64,000 nt of DNA from Aldrovandia affinis. Taxonomy: Eukaryota > Chordata > Actinopteri > Notacanthiformes > Halosauridae. The stretch spans positions 248,001 through 312,000 of the forward strand of contig JAINUG010000138.1 in NCBI GenBank assembly GCA_029706075.1. The letters run 5' to 3'. Each line of letters opens with the position of its first letter. Positions within the stretch are counted from its first letter, which is position 1. Of this stretch, positions 43,201-55,738 are shown one piece after another. The notes under the pieces are model-generated. The model was given only the letters and a program-made list of their open reading frames with translations, did no database searches and had not been told where the DNA came from. Both the position numbers and the translations under genes were made by a program.

Positions 43201-43506
43201 TTTTTCTGGGATGTAATATTTAACTGGGACATTAAGAGGATCATTATGGGGAATATGCATGCCCTAATCCTAACAATGGCGTCATAATTCACCCATGTGT
43301 GGGGTTAATTCATTTCTTAGGCTAGAGCATTGAGAACTGCTGTAGTCACCTGAAGCAAAGTAGACTGCTGTAAACTGTGAGGCAAAGTGTGCAACCAGGC
43401 ATCATGTGTATAAAGGTGTTTTGGTCCACAATTCAAAACATGGTCAAAACATTTTCAGCTAGTTCTGCGTAATACATACTAACAGTTGATTGCTGTGCAG
43501 ATATAC

Positions 43507-44054
43507 ATGCTACTGCCAAGTTAAAGGAAACACTTAAGTAAATGAAGGGTTCTGGCAGCAGTTATGTATGGGGTGCATTTTCCTGGTATGGATTATAGCA
43601 CTCAACCCCTTAGAGGGCAAGGTAAACAACAATAAATACAAAGGCATTCTGAATGATCTTCATCCTATGGTGAAGCATTTCTTTCCTGATAGGAATGGTC
43701 TCTTCCAGGATAACAATGCCCCATCCACAGTGCACGAGTGGTCACTGAATGGTTTGATGAGCATGAAAACTATGTAAACTATATGCCATAGCCGTCTCAG
43801 TCACCAGATCTCAACCCAACACTTGAGCACTTATAGATGATTCTGGAGCGGCACCTGAAACAACGTTTTCTACCACCATAAACAAAACATCAAATTATGA
43901 AAATTAGAATGGTGTTGCATCCCTACAATAGGGTTCCACAAACGTGTAGAATCTATGCCAATTCACATTGAAGCTGTTCTGGTGGCCTGTGGTGGCCCAA
44001 TGCCCTATTAAGACACATTATGATGATGATTCCTTTATTTTGGCTACCTGTAAT
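43507..44054 (+). mobile_element. Tc1-like element, CAGGTAACTGCC family, deleted copy
   Basis: The left end CTACTGCCAAGTTAAAGGAA and right end TTTATTTTGGCTACCTG are degenerate inverted repeats. The plus-strand remnant has FPDRNGLFQDNNAPSTVHEW with the second catalytic aspartate and, in another frame, PSQSPDLNP with the glutamate after it. The N-terminal two thirds of the transposase are deleted. Another Tc1 family begins about 10 bp to the right. Confidence 0.8.
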
Positions 44055-44064
44055 TGTAAAGGTG

Positions 44065-44890
44065 GTAGATAAAATAATTAAAACATCAAGCAATATATGA
44101 ATATTTATGACCTAATAAGGTATTTGCTGCCATTCAGAACAGATTAAATCCTTCTTGGAATGCTCTTATATAAAAGTTTTGAACTGTGAGATATTGGACT
44201 ATTTTTCAAGGAAAGCCTCTTTCAAGGTGGAAATCTACTCTGCCCTCTAATTCCATAACTTCCCATAAAGTTTAAATGATGTTTAGATCTGCTGATTGAG
44301 TCCGTTTATGAATGTAAACGTTATTGTCTTGGGATATGGGAACATCTTGAAGAAACAATGTTTGCACCATAGGGTGCACCTAAAATGGCTTTGTATACCT
44401 TGTCCGTAATTCTACCAAGCAGAGTAATAAACAAACCCAATAACTCCCATGATATGGCTGCTCATACCATAACAGATCCACCACCATGTTTAACAGTTGG
44501 GAACAGGCAATGTGGGTTGAAGGCTTCCTTTGGCTTTCTCCAAACAGAAACCCATCCAGATGTAGGAAAAAGAGTAAAAGACGACTCATCAGACCATATT
44601 ACTTGGATTTGGATTACAAGTGGTTTCCAAATGGCAGCCTTGCCATAAATATCAGCTTTGTGAAGCCCACAATGTACAATTTTTGTCGAGACTGGAGGTA
44701 TAGATTCAGTTCTGTGGTAACTTCTGAGGCTGTTATTTTGTGGTTTTTAGCAACTATCCTGTTAATTTTCCATCTATCTAAAAACAGTAGAAACATATAA
44801 GTAATTAGTATTGAAATTAATGTGAAACACATGTGTAGTTACTTCAAAATATGAGTCCTTTTTCATTTCGTGTTTCCATTATTTTCTATA
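44065..44890 (-). mobile_element. Tc1-like element related to 25708-26140
   Basis: The ends GTAGATAAAATAATTAAAAC and GTTTCCATTATTTTCTATAC form imperfect inverted repeats like those at 25708-26140. The minus-strand transposase is readable in pieces: [27 protein letters not shown], and near the low-coordinate end a segment like FQEGFNLF. Stops and frameshifts are frequent. The DNA-binding N-terminus is missing. Confidence 0.75.
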
Positions 44891-45374
44891 CTCCTTGTAT
44901 ATTGTACTTGCTGTACAATGATTAGTTCATCTTGATACCACATGGCCCTCAATCCTTTGTGCAGAGGATATGGGGTAAGGTCAGTGAGGCTGACAGTTTA
45001 TTTAATATTTCTACATAATAATTAGCTTACAACAATGTATTTTCCTCTTGGTTATTGACAGAGCCTTGTGGTCAGACCTCCTGTGGCCACTACAGTCTCC
45101 ACTCTGGTCTGGCTGTGGTTCTATGGACAGGAGAAAAGAAAGACCTTCATCCATCTGTAAATAATGCCAAAAGCCTAGAGTGTATTTTACATCACATGGG
45201 GTGATGGATGGCGCGGGTCCAATATTTTAATCAATATTTGAGAAAAAGAATACTTTATGTTCTCACAAAGCGTAATTAATAACTCACTCGAGCCTACAAC
45301 ACTACGACCGGCATTATGTAAGGCTTGAGTTACCAACAGTGACTTGAGGTGAGCAGCCAGCAGGAACAACATAC

Positions 45375-45430
45375 ATAAGAATAAGAACATATGAATATTT
45401 GATGAGAACAGGCCATTACGTTTATCTAGG
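45375..45430 (-). repeat. CR1 3'-end fragment
   Basis: ATAAGAATAAGAACATATGA and GATGAGAACAGGCCATT match the 3' end of the CR1 LINE at 37233. Confidence 0.6.
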
Positions 45431-45499
45431 GTTGTTATTTACCTACTGTCTAGACGAGGGAGTATCCGGCACTGTAATTAAGGAAGAGCAGAGGTCCTA

Positions 45500-45615
45500 A
45501 TCATGTTGGAACCTCTGATCTTCCTTATGTACATAAATGATGATAATGATTTTAGTAGCAAAATAATTTAATTTGCAGATGGCACAAATCTGAGGTTTAT
45601 CAAACAGTTTGGAAT
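45500..45615 (+). pseudogene. CR1-like RT palm fragment
   Basis: The plus strand reads LIFLMYINDDNDFSSK and FADGTNLRF with a stop between, the segment up to the catalytic box in CR1 RTs. The second aspartate of the box is a glycine, as in the copy at 33206-33570. It is short and surrounded by unassigned DNA. Confidence 0.5.
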
Positions 45616-48600
45616 ACAGAAGAAATGGGTTCCTACATTTCCAACTCCAAATCCCAGAGCAACCAGTCCTTTTCAGCAGTAGCAGCAGATTGAGTTTCCC
45701 CCAGGTGAGAAGGCACCTGAACAGTAGTTTCTTTGTTGCCTGAGAAACGGCAGGCCATTTTCAGTTGCGGGGGTGACCCCCAGGCTGTGGGGTTTCAGAA
45801 AGCCATCTCCGCTACACACATGCCCTTCACTTCCACACCAACATAACAATAGGTGCTCTACAATACTGCTTAACCATTTGAGCAAATTCATTCTCACATA
45901 GCTAATAATGTTTGTCACATGTTCTTCTACAGTCTGACTCACAGGCAGTGGCATCCTTTCTTTTTCTGCTGAAATCTAATTCACGGTTCCTGAACCATGA
46001 TGCATACAACCAAAATGGTGGACATTTACACAGGGGTACACGTTGCTGCATATTGCGCAGCATGCCTCTTGGACTGTAACCCACCAGGAATAAATGACAG
46101 CTCATTTTAGTATAAGTAATGGCAGTCATTCAACGAAGTGTCTCACCAATATAGACACGGGGGGGAATGATAACCTAGAAATCGGACTGATCCATTATTC
46201 AGCAGCAATATGTTCAACATTGGCCCCATTGCATGGTTAACAACTACTGGGCTAGCTAAGGGTACTGATCCATCAAAGTGCAAAAGGATTTGGGTGTCGC
46301 TTTTAATCTCAGGCTTGAAGGCACTATGTCATTCTGCCATTTACAAAATGGAAACTCATTAATCTGAGCTTGCAATGAAGTGCAAATATTGTGCCAAACA
46401 GTAACACGGCTTAAAATGTGTTACTGAAAACTGAGGGCAAACCACTTCACACTCATGTGGTTATTGTTTATGCTCGCTACTTTGTATATGTATCCAGATC
46501 TCTTACGACGAGACTGAGTATTCACACTAAACACTTCTGAGCCTAATCATGCCCCAATAAACTAAATTACAAAATCAAAGTTAGTTTTTCATATTAAAAC
46601 TGTTATTCTTGTAACTAAAATGTTAATAAGACTAGTTCAAAAGATATAGCAGAACTTTTAACAATATATCCTCTTAGAACACATGAAAGCCCTTTCATTT
46701 TGAACAAAGACAAATCATATGGCAATGCAATAGCATCCCCAGAACCATGAGAAAGATTTTTAAAAGTCAAACAAAACCACAACTTAGACCCTATTAAAGT
46801 CAGACCCTATTAAATTGTACAATGGAGCAATCCTGCCATCCAGACACTGGGATCACAAGAAAACACATGGAAGTTAAGAGCAAGCACATGCAGCCCTAAC
46901 ATGTATGAGTGCACGCATTAAAACGCTTGCTTGCGTTTAGGGAATATGCCTGAGCACCTAACATGTTAGTTCTAAATTTTCATGGAACAAGAACTATGCT
47001 GAATTATGTTAAAGCATCATGAACATTTTCTAAAGCTATAGTAATGATACAATTAACATATTTATTTGTTGGGAATGCAGAATACCATGTCACAGGTAGT
47101 GACCAAAACTGTATGCAAAGCAGAGGCTACCACACAGGTGTGGCTCATCAAGTAATTTAACAAATAACATCCCAGCCTGCATATAGCTATGTATAAAAAT
47201 ACAGATGAGGCCTGGTTTCCTGGAGTTTTTAAAGTAATATTCAGGAGAGAAATTATCAGACAACCTCTGACAACCTCCTTCGACCAGCTGAAACTAATCT
47301 CCCAACAGGTCTAAAATCACCACGTATGTTTCTCCCATCGTGCTAAACTGTTTTCGGCATCCCATCACCTCCCCTGCTCCCCCTTATTTCATGTTAACCT
47401 TCATTTAATTATTTAGTTGGGGTCAACAACCTCGTCCTATGACCAGGTGGGATCCTGCCTCCGGACTCTAAGCCCAAGAATCAAATCCTTAACGCAACCC
47501 GCTTAAAATACTATAATATACTAAATACGTGAGCTGCACATCAATACAACTTTCTGCCTTAAATACACACTGGTTGTATGAGTATTTCTTACTACTGAAC
47601 TATAATTACGGCTAGCATGGCTGCAAGAGGAAATGAAAGAGTGATGTCAGCATGGGAGAGAAAGACATAATGCTCAAAGGGCAACAGGTGAAAGAAGCAC
47701 AAACATACGCAATGCTCATACCTTAATACAAAATTGAAGGCAAGCATCAACCTGGGGTGTGAGCATCCACCTGATTTCAACCTGGGGTGTGAGCATCCAG
47801 TTTAATCAAATAAAGCGTTGGCTCAACGCTGAACTAAGAAGAATTTTACATTTGTGTTTCCATTTCCAAGGTTGATCAAAAACCAGCAAAATAAAAAGTA
47901 TTACTTATTCAGAGAGCTACATATTTATAAAGCCATTTCTGAAACCTCTGCATTGTTTTAATTTTGTATAGTTTTTATAATTCATGTATAAACCTTATGC
48001 ATGTAATATTACAAATGACTCAATACAGCAATCCAAACAGTGTGCTGCCAAAAACAAAAGCAGTGCGCTAATAAGCCATTGACAGCAAGATCTTTTGAGA
48101 AGTAGTTTTGTGGACCATTAGTGGACCATTGCAATATGGGTGGGGTGGTGCAAGCAGTTTGGGAACATGTCTGACCTGGAGGGAGGGGTTTGGGCGTGGC
48201 AGCACAGGGTGGGAGAGGGTGGGCCAGGGGACTCCCTTCTTTACTTTGGTGATATATTCCAGAGGCGCCACACCCAAGGTCGTTGTGCTGGAAATTCCAA
48301 AGGGATCGAGTTCCTTCTAATCCCTTTGATGACGGTCACCCGATCACATGGGTCAGATGGGGGTGGTTGTTGTTGCATGTCTGATAAGGGTGACCCGAGA
48401 CAGTGGGAAAGACAAGTGGGAGTGTCTTTCTGCTCTCCAGCCTCCTGCTTCACTCCCAATGTCCCATGTAGGCCAGTGACACAAGTCAGGGGGAAAGTGA
48501 AAAACACTTATAATTAGACCATGTACCATAGCTCATAAATATATTCATAGATTTCACAATTGGACTTTTTAAGCACACCCCTCCACATCTGGCATCCTAA

Positions 48601-48722
48601 TGTCTAGCATGGCTATCCCAGACCCCAAACAAGTGCAGGTCAATAGGTCACATGGCATATAGTCCTCACTATAAGACCTCACAACATGGCAAGAAATATG
48701 GTGGCATTTGACATCATGTGCA

Positions 48723-48726
<4 letters not shown>
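45616..48726. other. Unassigned sequence
   Basis: No recognisable coding segment or element ends apart from the short tandem repeat at 47748-47800. Several short open frames on the minus strand around 45670-46130 have no motif. Confidence 0.3.
47748..47800 (+). repeat. 30-bp tandem duplication
   Basis: CAACCTGGGGTGTGAGCATC occurs at 47748 and again at 47778, with a 30-bp period. Confidence 0.9.

Positions 48727-48757
<31 letters not shown>
48727..48757. repeat. (AT)n microsatellite
   Basis: About 30 bp of pure AT repeat directly before the LTR that follows. A short ATATAT remains on the other side of the LTR, so the LTR probably went into this repeat. Confidence 0.9.
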
Positions 48758-48760
<3 letters not shown>

Positions 48761-49342
48761 GGTGTCCCTAGGGGTTGGGCGACACGCACGGACCTTGCAG
48801 AGGGCGTAGGCAAGTTCAAAAACACAGAGGAGGCAGTATATAAACAAAACAATAATTTATTAAACAAATACTGTTGACCAAATAACACACAAAACAAAGG
48901 GCGGGGTATTTGGGGGAATCCAAAACAAAAAATAAAGTCCACAATCTTTATCTCATCGTCGTTGTCTGTAATCCAGTGTCGCAATCCAGGTCAGTTCCGT
49001 AATACAGTCCAGTAGTCGGTACACAAAGCAGGGTCCTCAAAACAATCCAGGTCAAAACACAAAAATCTATCCCAAAACACTCTCTCCAAATCCTAGCTGG
49101 TCAATAGACTTCACAGTGGTTCTCACTCTCCAAATCCCAAACACTTTCCTACTCCTTTGGCATGTGACATGAAAGAGTCCTTTAAATAGGCCTCCAAATG
49201 GCCTTCAGCTGTTCGTTAGTCCCAAACACTCAACTTCTTTCAGGTGTTGGACTGTGGCCTGCTGGGAAATGTAGTGTTTTCTGGCTCCCATGTGTTGGAG
49301 GCCAGGTAGCCATTTCCTTGGGCAGCCCCTTAGGCTGCCACA
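48758..49342 (-). mobile_element. Solo LTR inserted in an (AT)n repeat
   Basis: The segment begins TGTGGTGTCCC and ends GGCTGCCACA, with TG...CA ends and five-base inverted tips TGTGG/CCACA. On the minus strand it has a TATA-like TATTTAAAGG near 49179-49188 and AATAAA near 48856-48861. No internal genes are present on either side. The target duplication is hidden in the AT repeat. Confidence 0.75.
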
Positions 49343-49355
49343 ATATATATGTGTG

Positions 49356-49372
49356 TGGAGAGGGAGAGAGAA

Positions 49373-49431
<59 letters not shown>

Positions 49432-49452
49432 CAGAGAGAGATAGCAAGAGAG
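49356..49452. repeat. (AG)n microsatellite
   Basis: Long AG repeat with a few interruptions. Confidence 0.95.
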
Positions 49453-49968
49453 CTTATGTGATTTTCCAATTTTTTTATTTCAATTTGCCTTTCCCCAATT
49501 TGCAATGTCTCAATTTCCAGTTTGCTTGTCCTTTTTTATTTGAAGGTTGCAAATGATGCAATGTGAACTCAATGGGTTGGTGACAAGCCAGCTGCTGTGT
49601 GGTGAAGTTAATCTACAGCTATAATACATATTCATCGTGCATAATTATTTTGTCTTCTGTATGTTTGAGGCATCATAAATCCTTCATTTTTTATGCTGTA
49701 TTTTTTGCTTGCTATGTTAAGTCATGTGTAACAATTAAATGGCTATTGTTCTTAAGTTCTACTTAGGAACAAAGTACTCAGCACACATTAGGTATACACC
49801 AGTTCCTTATTCCTATTTTCTTATTTGATGTTTATCAGAAAATTGGTGCCCACACCAACAGGTCACACTGTATATCCTGCTGTTTTCCATTTTAGCTGGT
49901 CCAGATGCACTACTGTGAGGAAGGGATGGACAGCTCTATGGAGTGATTCTTCTTCCTTCCATTATATT

Positions 49969-50400
49969 ACATTTACATTTGAAGCATTTAGCAGATGCTC
50001 TTATCCAGAGTGACTTACAAGATTAATGACTTGCATTAATACATGGTAAGAACAATCATTGTTCGTGCAAGAGATCAGTGCAGTAATACAGCGATAGACA
50101 TTGTTGTTGGCAGCTGCATACCACACCTGTAACACTCGGAAGGAAAAGGTTAGTATTTTATTTTTTTTTTTGAGGAGTAAACAAGTATACATACAGTATA
50201 CAAAAAGTAATAAACAAGTAGGCAGTGGTGATGATAATAGTCTAGATACAGAATTCAGTGGCATTGGAGTCTGAAAAAGGTGGGTTTTGAGTCTCTTGCG
50301 GAAGATCTCAAGTGATTCTGCGGTCCTGACCGAGTGCGGAGTGGAGGGGTCTGGCTGGGGTGTAGGGTGTGATGAGTGTCTAGAGGTAAGGGGTAGCAGT
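49969..50400 (-). mobile_element. L2 LINE 3' end, minus strand
   Basis: The inverted 3' end is visible at 49969-50020 (complement of the GTAAGTC...GGATAAGAG region). The 3' UTR follows, and then the last part of ORF2 at 50270-50390, whose minus-strand reading resembles the RKRLKTHLF and SVRTAESL segments of the copy at 4651-6013. The remainder is lost by 5' truncation. Confidence 0.85.
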
Positions 50401-53400
50401 TCCTCTAGCCGCTTGATAAACCAATCCCAGTATAACCATCCAAATCATGCATAAAAGGAAGTGTGAATAGTCATTACCCTAATATGCAATTTCACTGGAT
50501 CTCCTAACCTGTAAAAACTTACCGATATCCAAATATGAGCGAGGTGGTTCCTGAATGGTACTGGCTACTACTAGTAAAAAAATTGTCCACAAAAATTGTG
50601 CAATACCACTATACATGCCTTTCAACTGTCATCAAAGTTATGAGGCTTAGATCATTCTGTATAGCAGTCTCCTCAGACGCTTGATCAGTGCAGATGTCTT
50701 CCTGGGGGGTTGGGGGAGCAGCTGCTGGCAGTTTGAGCCAGAGAGTTTGGGTTTGGGTGTGGGGGTTGGGGTGTGGTGGGGTGTGGGGGGTGTTAGTTCT
50801 CAGGGGAACCACTTGAAAGCAAGGCTTGACTTACCTGACACGGCAGCCCATATATCAAGAGCGTTTCCCAGGCCGCACTCTCCCTGAACATGGGGTTACG
50901 ACTAAGACCGTGTCACCTTGAACAGGAAAAAGCAGCCGCTGGTAACACCTGTCGGGGGGAATGTTTACTTGGGTAGAATACCAGTGCAACATTGGCCCGC
51001 ACACACAAGCATGCATGCACACAGATACACCGCGCAGCTCCTTCAATACATGATAAATTGAATCCTTCCTTCTATCATTGTTATCTGCTCGCACGTTTAT
51101 GTTCTCAAAACATAGTTTTACATCTTCTCTTTGTTAACTGGGTTGTATTTCAGACCAAAGAAACATGGCCATCTATAAAATGGATAGTTCTGGTGGTGAG
51201 TTTTAAGGGTAGCTACTGTAACTAGCTAGGTACTTCATGTGTGGTTGAAAATCCGTTACATTTGCTACTCAGGTAAAGTAATTTGCTTCATGACAAACCT
51301 GCTGCAGTGTACCGCTGTGTAGAGAATCATGATGTCAAGCTAAATAAATCTACTTGATTTCACATTTGCATGACCAACTTGTGTGTAAACTCATGTGTAA
51401 AGTTTGCTTTCTAAAATGAGAAAGCTAGCTAACTTGATCTCTTTTGTACTTGCACATCCCTCTGCTTTCAATCACCACACCAAAGACAGGCTCTCACAGC
51501 AATTTGATTGAGGTCTTGATGAGTCCATGGAGTGAACGGACTCAGATTTTTCTGATTGTTTATAAAGCCATACATCTAACATAGCAAATGTTAGCTTCAC
51601 TAATCACAGTCCCGCTGAAGCAGGCAGCTCAATTGGAAAGCAATAGGAATTGGTAAATGTGAGTCTGATGGCAAGAGAAAGATTTAATATTTGTTTGCTC
51701 AAACTACAAGAATGGCAAAAAAACCATAAGAAAAGATGAGTATCTGAAATCATCGTAATCTGCCAACTAATGTCAGTTAGCTAAAGTTACCTGGATGGAA
51801 AGAAAATTCTAAAACTAGTTGGCAGACTAAAACAATTCATGGGTTCAGAGTAGAATAATAGAATTCTCCATGTCACCAAAATGTAACCCTACGATAACAG
51901 GATCTTGCAGTGCCCAAACTCTCAAAGCTTATAACCAGCAGCAGAGCTTTTTGCTTCAGGGCTCCCAAGCTTAGAAACAATCTTCCCCAGATCATATGGG
52001 AAATATAAACTGTTTAGGTCTTTAAATCAAGACTCAAAAGTGACATTTTTAGCCTCTTGTTCAACACCTGTCCCCTATAATCAAAACCTATATCCTACTT
52101 GAGCTGTGTTTTTCTTAAACTATGGCCTCAAAACTACTGTAGTTACGAGGCATACTGTATGATAGCTGTAAATAAGGCTTTACAAGAACTACAACATGCC
52201 TAGCAATATGCATGTCGGCTTTCCTCCACAGATACAGATAGCAAAGAATGGTAGCTATAGTTTTGTGTTGTATGACACTACAGCAGATTCCTGGAACAAT
52301 TTTAGGGAAGTCTCAATTGTTAATAGAAAGTACTCCAAACAAACAGCAACACACACACACACACAAGTTGTAAAATAGCTAACTCTTACCAACAATAGCC
52401 ATTGATTTGCTTTAGTAATACCAGTAAACTAATAATCTACTACCTGATGATGCAATTTGACAAGTTTCATTGAATTTGCTTAGCAGTTAAAAAAAAACCA
52501 AAAACGGCCATATTGCATTGCTCAAAAAAGGTCTACTTAAACCAACTCCAACCAAACTGTTTGAGTTTAAAGGTCTCTCACAAATAAAACACAACTGCAC
52601 AATTTCAACAGCTGTTCATGACAATATGGTCACAGTGGTTGTTTCCCCCTTTCTCTGATAAATGGCTCCATGGTGTGCAGTGTGAGGCCTTAGGCAGGGA
52701 GTCCTCGCCTTGTTGGCATGCGGGAGCTGCGTATCTGCACATGCCCAGTCAGGCGCACGTTGCTCCGCAACTGTCTTCATCTCCGGGGTCCCCGGGGGAT
52801 AAGGGGGACGAGAGGACGGGCGTTGGGTGGATTAAACCGCCCGACCATCTGCGCAGCTGAGGCTTCCTGTGGATAAAGGCCCGCACTGTTCATGAATCAG
52901 TCACTCCCCTATTCACAGACTCCACCAGGGAAAAAAATTTGAATTCAAAATGTCTCCTCGAGTAGCTGTGCCAACACGGAAGGCTTTTTTGTGAGGGTTG
53001 ACTCTAACCTCTTCTGCTCTTTGATTGGACAAAGGGGTGCAGGTTGAGCCTGCAATGTGTGTGTGTGTGTGTGTGTGCGTGCGTGCACGTGTGGTGTGTG
53101 TGTGTTGTGTTATGTTGTCTTGCATCCATGTCTGTGGAAAGGCAAGAACGTCTTGGGTTGAGGCAGGAGGGCTTGCAATGCTAACGCTTGACAAGGTCTG
53201 CTTTTTTGTTGGCTAATTTAGAGTGCAGAACACTACACAACAAGCATTCCTCTGTGTGTCTCTGACAGCCCTTAATTCAGTGTGGTTCCAGGCACGGACC
53301 TTTGGAGAATGTGAGGTGCTTACTGAGGCTGAACATTCCCAATAGACCCAGCTTCCCTTGGCTTCCCATTTATTTCTGCTGTATCACATAAGTCTCAGTC

Positions 53401-54036
53401 TAGATCAGTCCGAATGGAATCCACTTCTTTACCACCCTCTAAGGCGTATACCATTAACAATCATTGGTTATATAAATACAAATTGAAGGGTTCATAGTAC
53501 AGATATTTGCCTCAATTGCAAATATGAAACACCATGATATTTTAAACCCTCAGTTGATCCTGATACTTCATAAATAACAGTCACCTGATGGCTAATGGTC
53601 ATAACGCCATTACTCAGTTGATATATGTAGTTTGTGCTAAGAGAGTTTGGCTAGCAAAGGATGAAGGGAAAATGTCCTTTTTTCATTACTAATATTCTAA
53701 TATGAGGTTTCTGTGCCTTACAGAGCAAATCGCATATAGGATACCTTACTGTAAGTAACACATCCACACCCACACATATACTGTATACTGTATACTGTAT
53801 GTATGTGTGTAGACACAGAAGGGGAGAGTATAGAAGGTTTCACCAGGGAAAAAGGCCTGGGTGTATGCAGGTTTTTGTTTCCACCAGTTATTGTGACTCA
53901 ATTAGCTAATTAGCTGTATACGCTAATGTTGGTTCAGTCATTGATTAGCGCACAGTAAAACTATTTATATATGGACACAAGAACAATCTTCAGCTGGCAT
54001 TCATAAGCTTATCAATGAATTTAGCTAAATAGTCAG
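50401..54036. other. Mostly unassigned, with GC-rich patches
   Basis: A G-rich run of GGGTGTGGGGGTT-type words lies at 50745-50790. The patch 52620-52900 is GC-rich with many CpG and no repeat signature, and could be regulatory DNA. A (GT)n lies at 53057-53108. No coding exon can be supported. Confidence 0.3.
53057..53108. repeat. (GT)n microsatellite
   Basis: GT repeats with a CGTGCGTGCACGTG interruption. Confidence 0.9.
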
Positions 54037-54470
54037 TGTAGCAAGGTGGCAGGGGTGGCCACCATGCCAGGTGGTGAGTGGATGAAAAATCAAGTTCTGA
54101 TTCCAATTTTGTTGTCTTTTTACAAACAAATCAAACAAAATCCCCAAACAAAGTTAAACTAACAACTATTTATGAGAGGGTAAAAAGAAAATTGCAACAA
54201 AACCTAGCACGCCTTCCTCCATGCCCATGCCCTCCAAAACTCTCCTCGGGCATAGCAGGCTGTGCTTTTATAAAGGCCTAACGAAGGCAATGGCTCACAG
54301 CTGAGTTGATTGCTCATTAGCCTCAGGTGAGCCTGCCTGTAAGTGAGGTCGCTGCTGTTCAAGGTCCTGTAGTCCTCTACAGGCTGTGGGAGGGAATAAG
54401 GCCACCTGACAGCAGCCAAAAGGGAGGCGCAGCCCTCTCTACTCCTCCCTCCACCTCTTCCAGTATCACA
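54037..54470 (-). mobile_element. Solo LTR, 434 bp, with exact GTCAG duplication
   Basis: GTCAG lies at 54032-54036 and 54471-54475. On the minus strand the insert begins TGTGATACTGG and ends CCTTGCTACA. A TATA-like TTTATAAAAGC is at about 54265-54275 on that strand. No internal sequence remains, so this is a recombined solo LTR. Its sequence differs from the LTRs at 11981 and 48758. Confidence 0.88.
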
Positions 54471-54874
54471 GTCAGTTTACGCAGTAATTAACCCCCTGAG
54501 GTCGACGGGAGCGGTGACGCTCCCAGCAGCAATAAAAGTATATTACTATTTCTAACTTCGCGATACTTTATCATACACACGCGACAAAAACATTGACAGA
54601 AACCTTAGAATCGCGACTTTCCGATTTGAGCACTGGCAAATCAAATGGGATTTTTTAAATTAGGTTAATTAGACCAAAAGTAAACCTTGCTTTTTACTCT
54701 GTTTTTTACCTTTTAGTAACGTCCCCCTTCTATTGACATGGTAACTAGGTGCTAGTTTCGGGGAGGTGCGTGGGGAGGGGCGTGGGGCCATGTGTGAAAA
54801 CGCTGGCGTAAACAACACAAACTGTCCCGACAATTTGAAGCAAGATTTTATACAGACATACAATTTTATTCAAG

Positions 54875-55003
54875 ATGGAAAGATTTTCTGCGCTGCAGTG
54901 TTTGAGAGCATTGATGGAAAGCGACGAGGACAACAACTCGTCATGTGCTGATACTGAAGAGGATTCAGATGAAGAGAGACAGCATTTTAAATTTAGAATT
55001 TAA
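54875..55003 (+). pseudogene. piggyBac transposase N-terminus
   Basis: From ATG at 54875 the frame runs 42 codons: MERFSALQCLRALMESD, then a serine- and acid-rich run (TEEDSDEERQ) before a stop at 55001-55003. An acidic N-terminal region is usual in PGBD-type transposases. The catalytic domain is deleted. Together the two copies show the two ends of the transposase, with neither holding the middle. Confidence 0.65.
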
Positions 55004-55021
55004 AAATCGTATGTAGCATCT

Positions 55022-55098
55022 TGTACATTTTACATTTACATTTTAAGCATTTAGCAGACGCTCTTATCCAGAGCGACTTACAAGATGTAAGTGTTTAC
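55022..55098 (-). repeat. Short L2 3'-tail insertion in piggyBac copy two
   Basis: ATTTAGCAGACGCTCTTATC and AGAGCGACTTACAAGATG are the complement of the L2 3' end. The flanks match the uninterrupted sequence of the other piggyBac copy on both sides. Confidence 0.8.
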
Positions 55099-55738
55099 AG
55101 ATTGTCTGTGTTTACGCTTGCAATCTGCCAGCAACAGTCTATGCTGATATTTATTTTATTTCGCTTGTTTTCAAATACTCGTGAAAATATATGAATTCCG
55201 CGTCTTGTGACGCTAAACATATTCTAACATAAACCTCTTCCTGAAGAGCCAAAATGGCTGCTGCCACAAGAAGCGCTTGTTGTTGTGAAAGGAGAAATGG
55301 TAACTCAAATATTGCTTAGCCATTTAAAATCTAAATTGTGAGTTGTTGTTTTAACTCTAAAGAGGCATGAAATCACAAAAAAAGTTGAATTGGAAGACCC
55401 TTTTTTTCCTTGGGTCTCAGGAGGATATTATGTGCATTATTGTTAGGCTGTATGACTTGTAATATGTGGCATTCCCCTGTATATCCTACTGTAGTTTGTG
55501 TTCTGTTTTAAATAAATCTTCCAAAATGAAAAAAGCATTTTTTTTCTGTCTTCTGCATGGCTCACTGACTTGCTTACTCTGATGGCCTTTGAGAGAGAGA
55601 TGGCCCATCTGACAGATCTTAGAGGTGTGGACAATGAATAATGAATATTCAGGTATTTAGCATTTTTAAGGGCAGAAGTTGGCATGAAGTCAAGAAACAG
55701 ATATGGCCCTCCTTGCCCACCCCTGATATATATCCATA

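Larger units (their letters stand above)
54492..55730 (+). mobile_element. Second piggyBac copy, internally deleted, right end lost
   Basis: TTAA (54488-54491) precedes the same left end CCCCCTGAGGTCGAC as at 4271. The first about 370 bp and the later UTR (AGAGATGGCCCATCTGACAG at 55600 onward) match the first copy. Between them only the transposase N-terminus remains. The inverted right end is missing; the match fades near 55660-55730 just before a Tc1-like element. An L2 tail is inserted at 55022-55098. Confidence 0.8.

Noticed and set aside
48068..48520. Overlapping open frames on both strands around 48.1-48.5 kb as a possible exon
   Set aside because: No splice sites or domain motifs are convincing; base composition alone explains the open frames.
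49205..49505. Open frames rich in SLSLSL or ERERER
   Set aside because: They are translations of the (AG)n microsatellite and the adjoining LTR.
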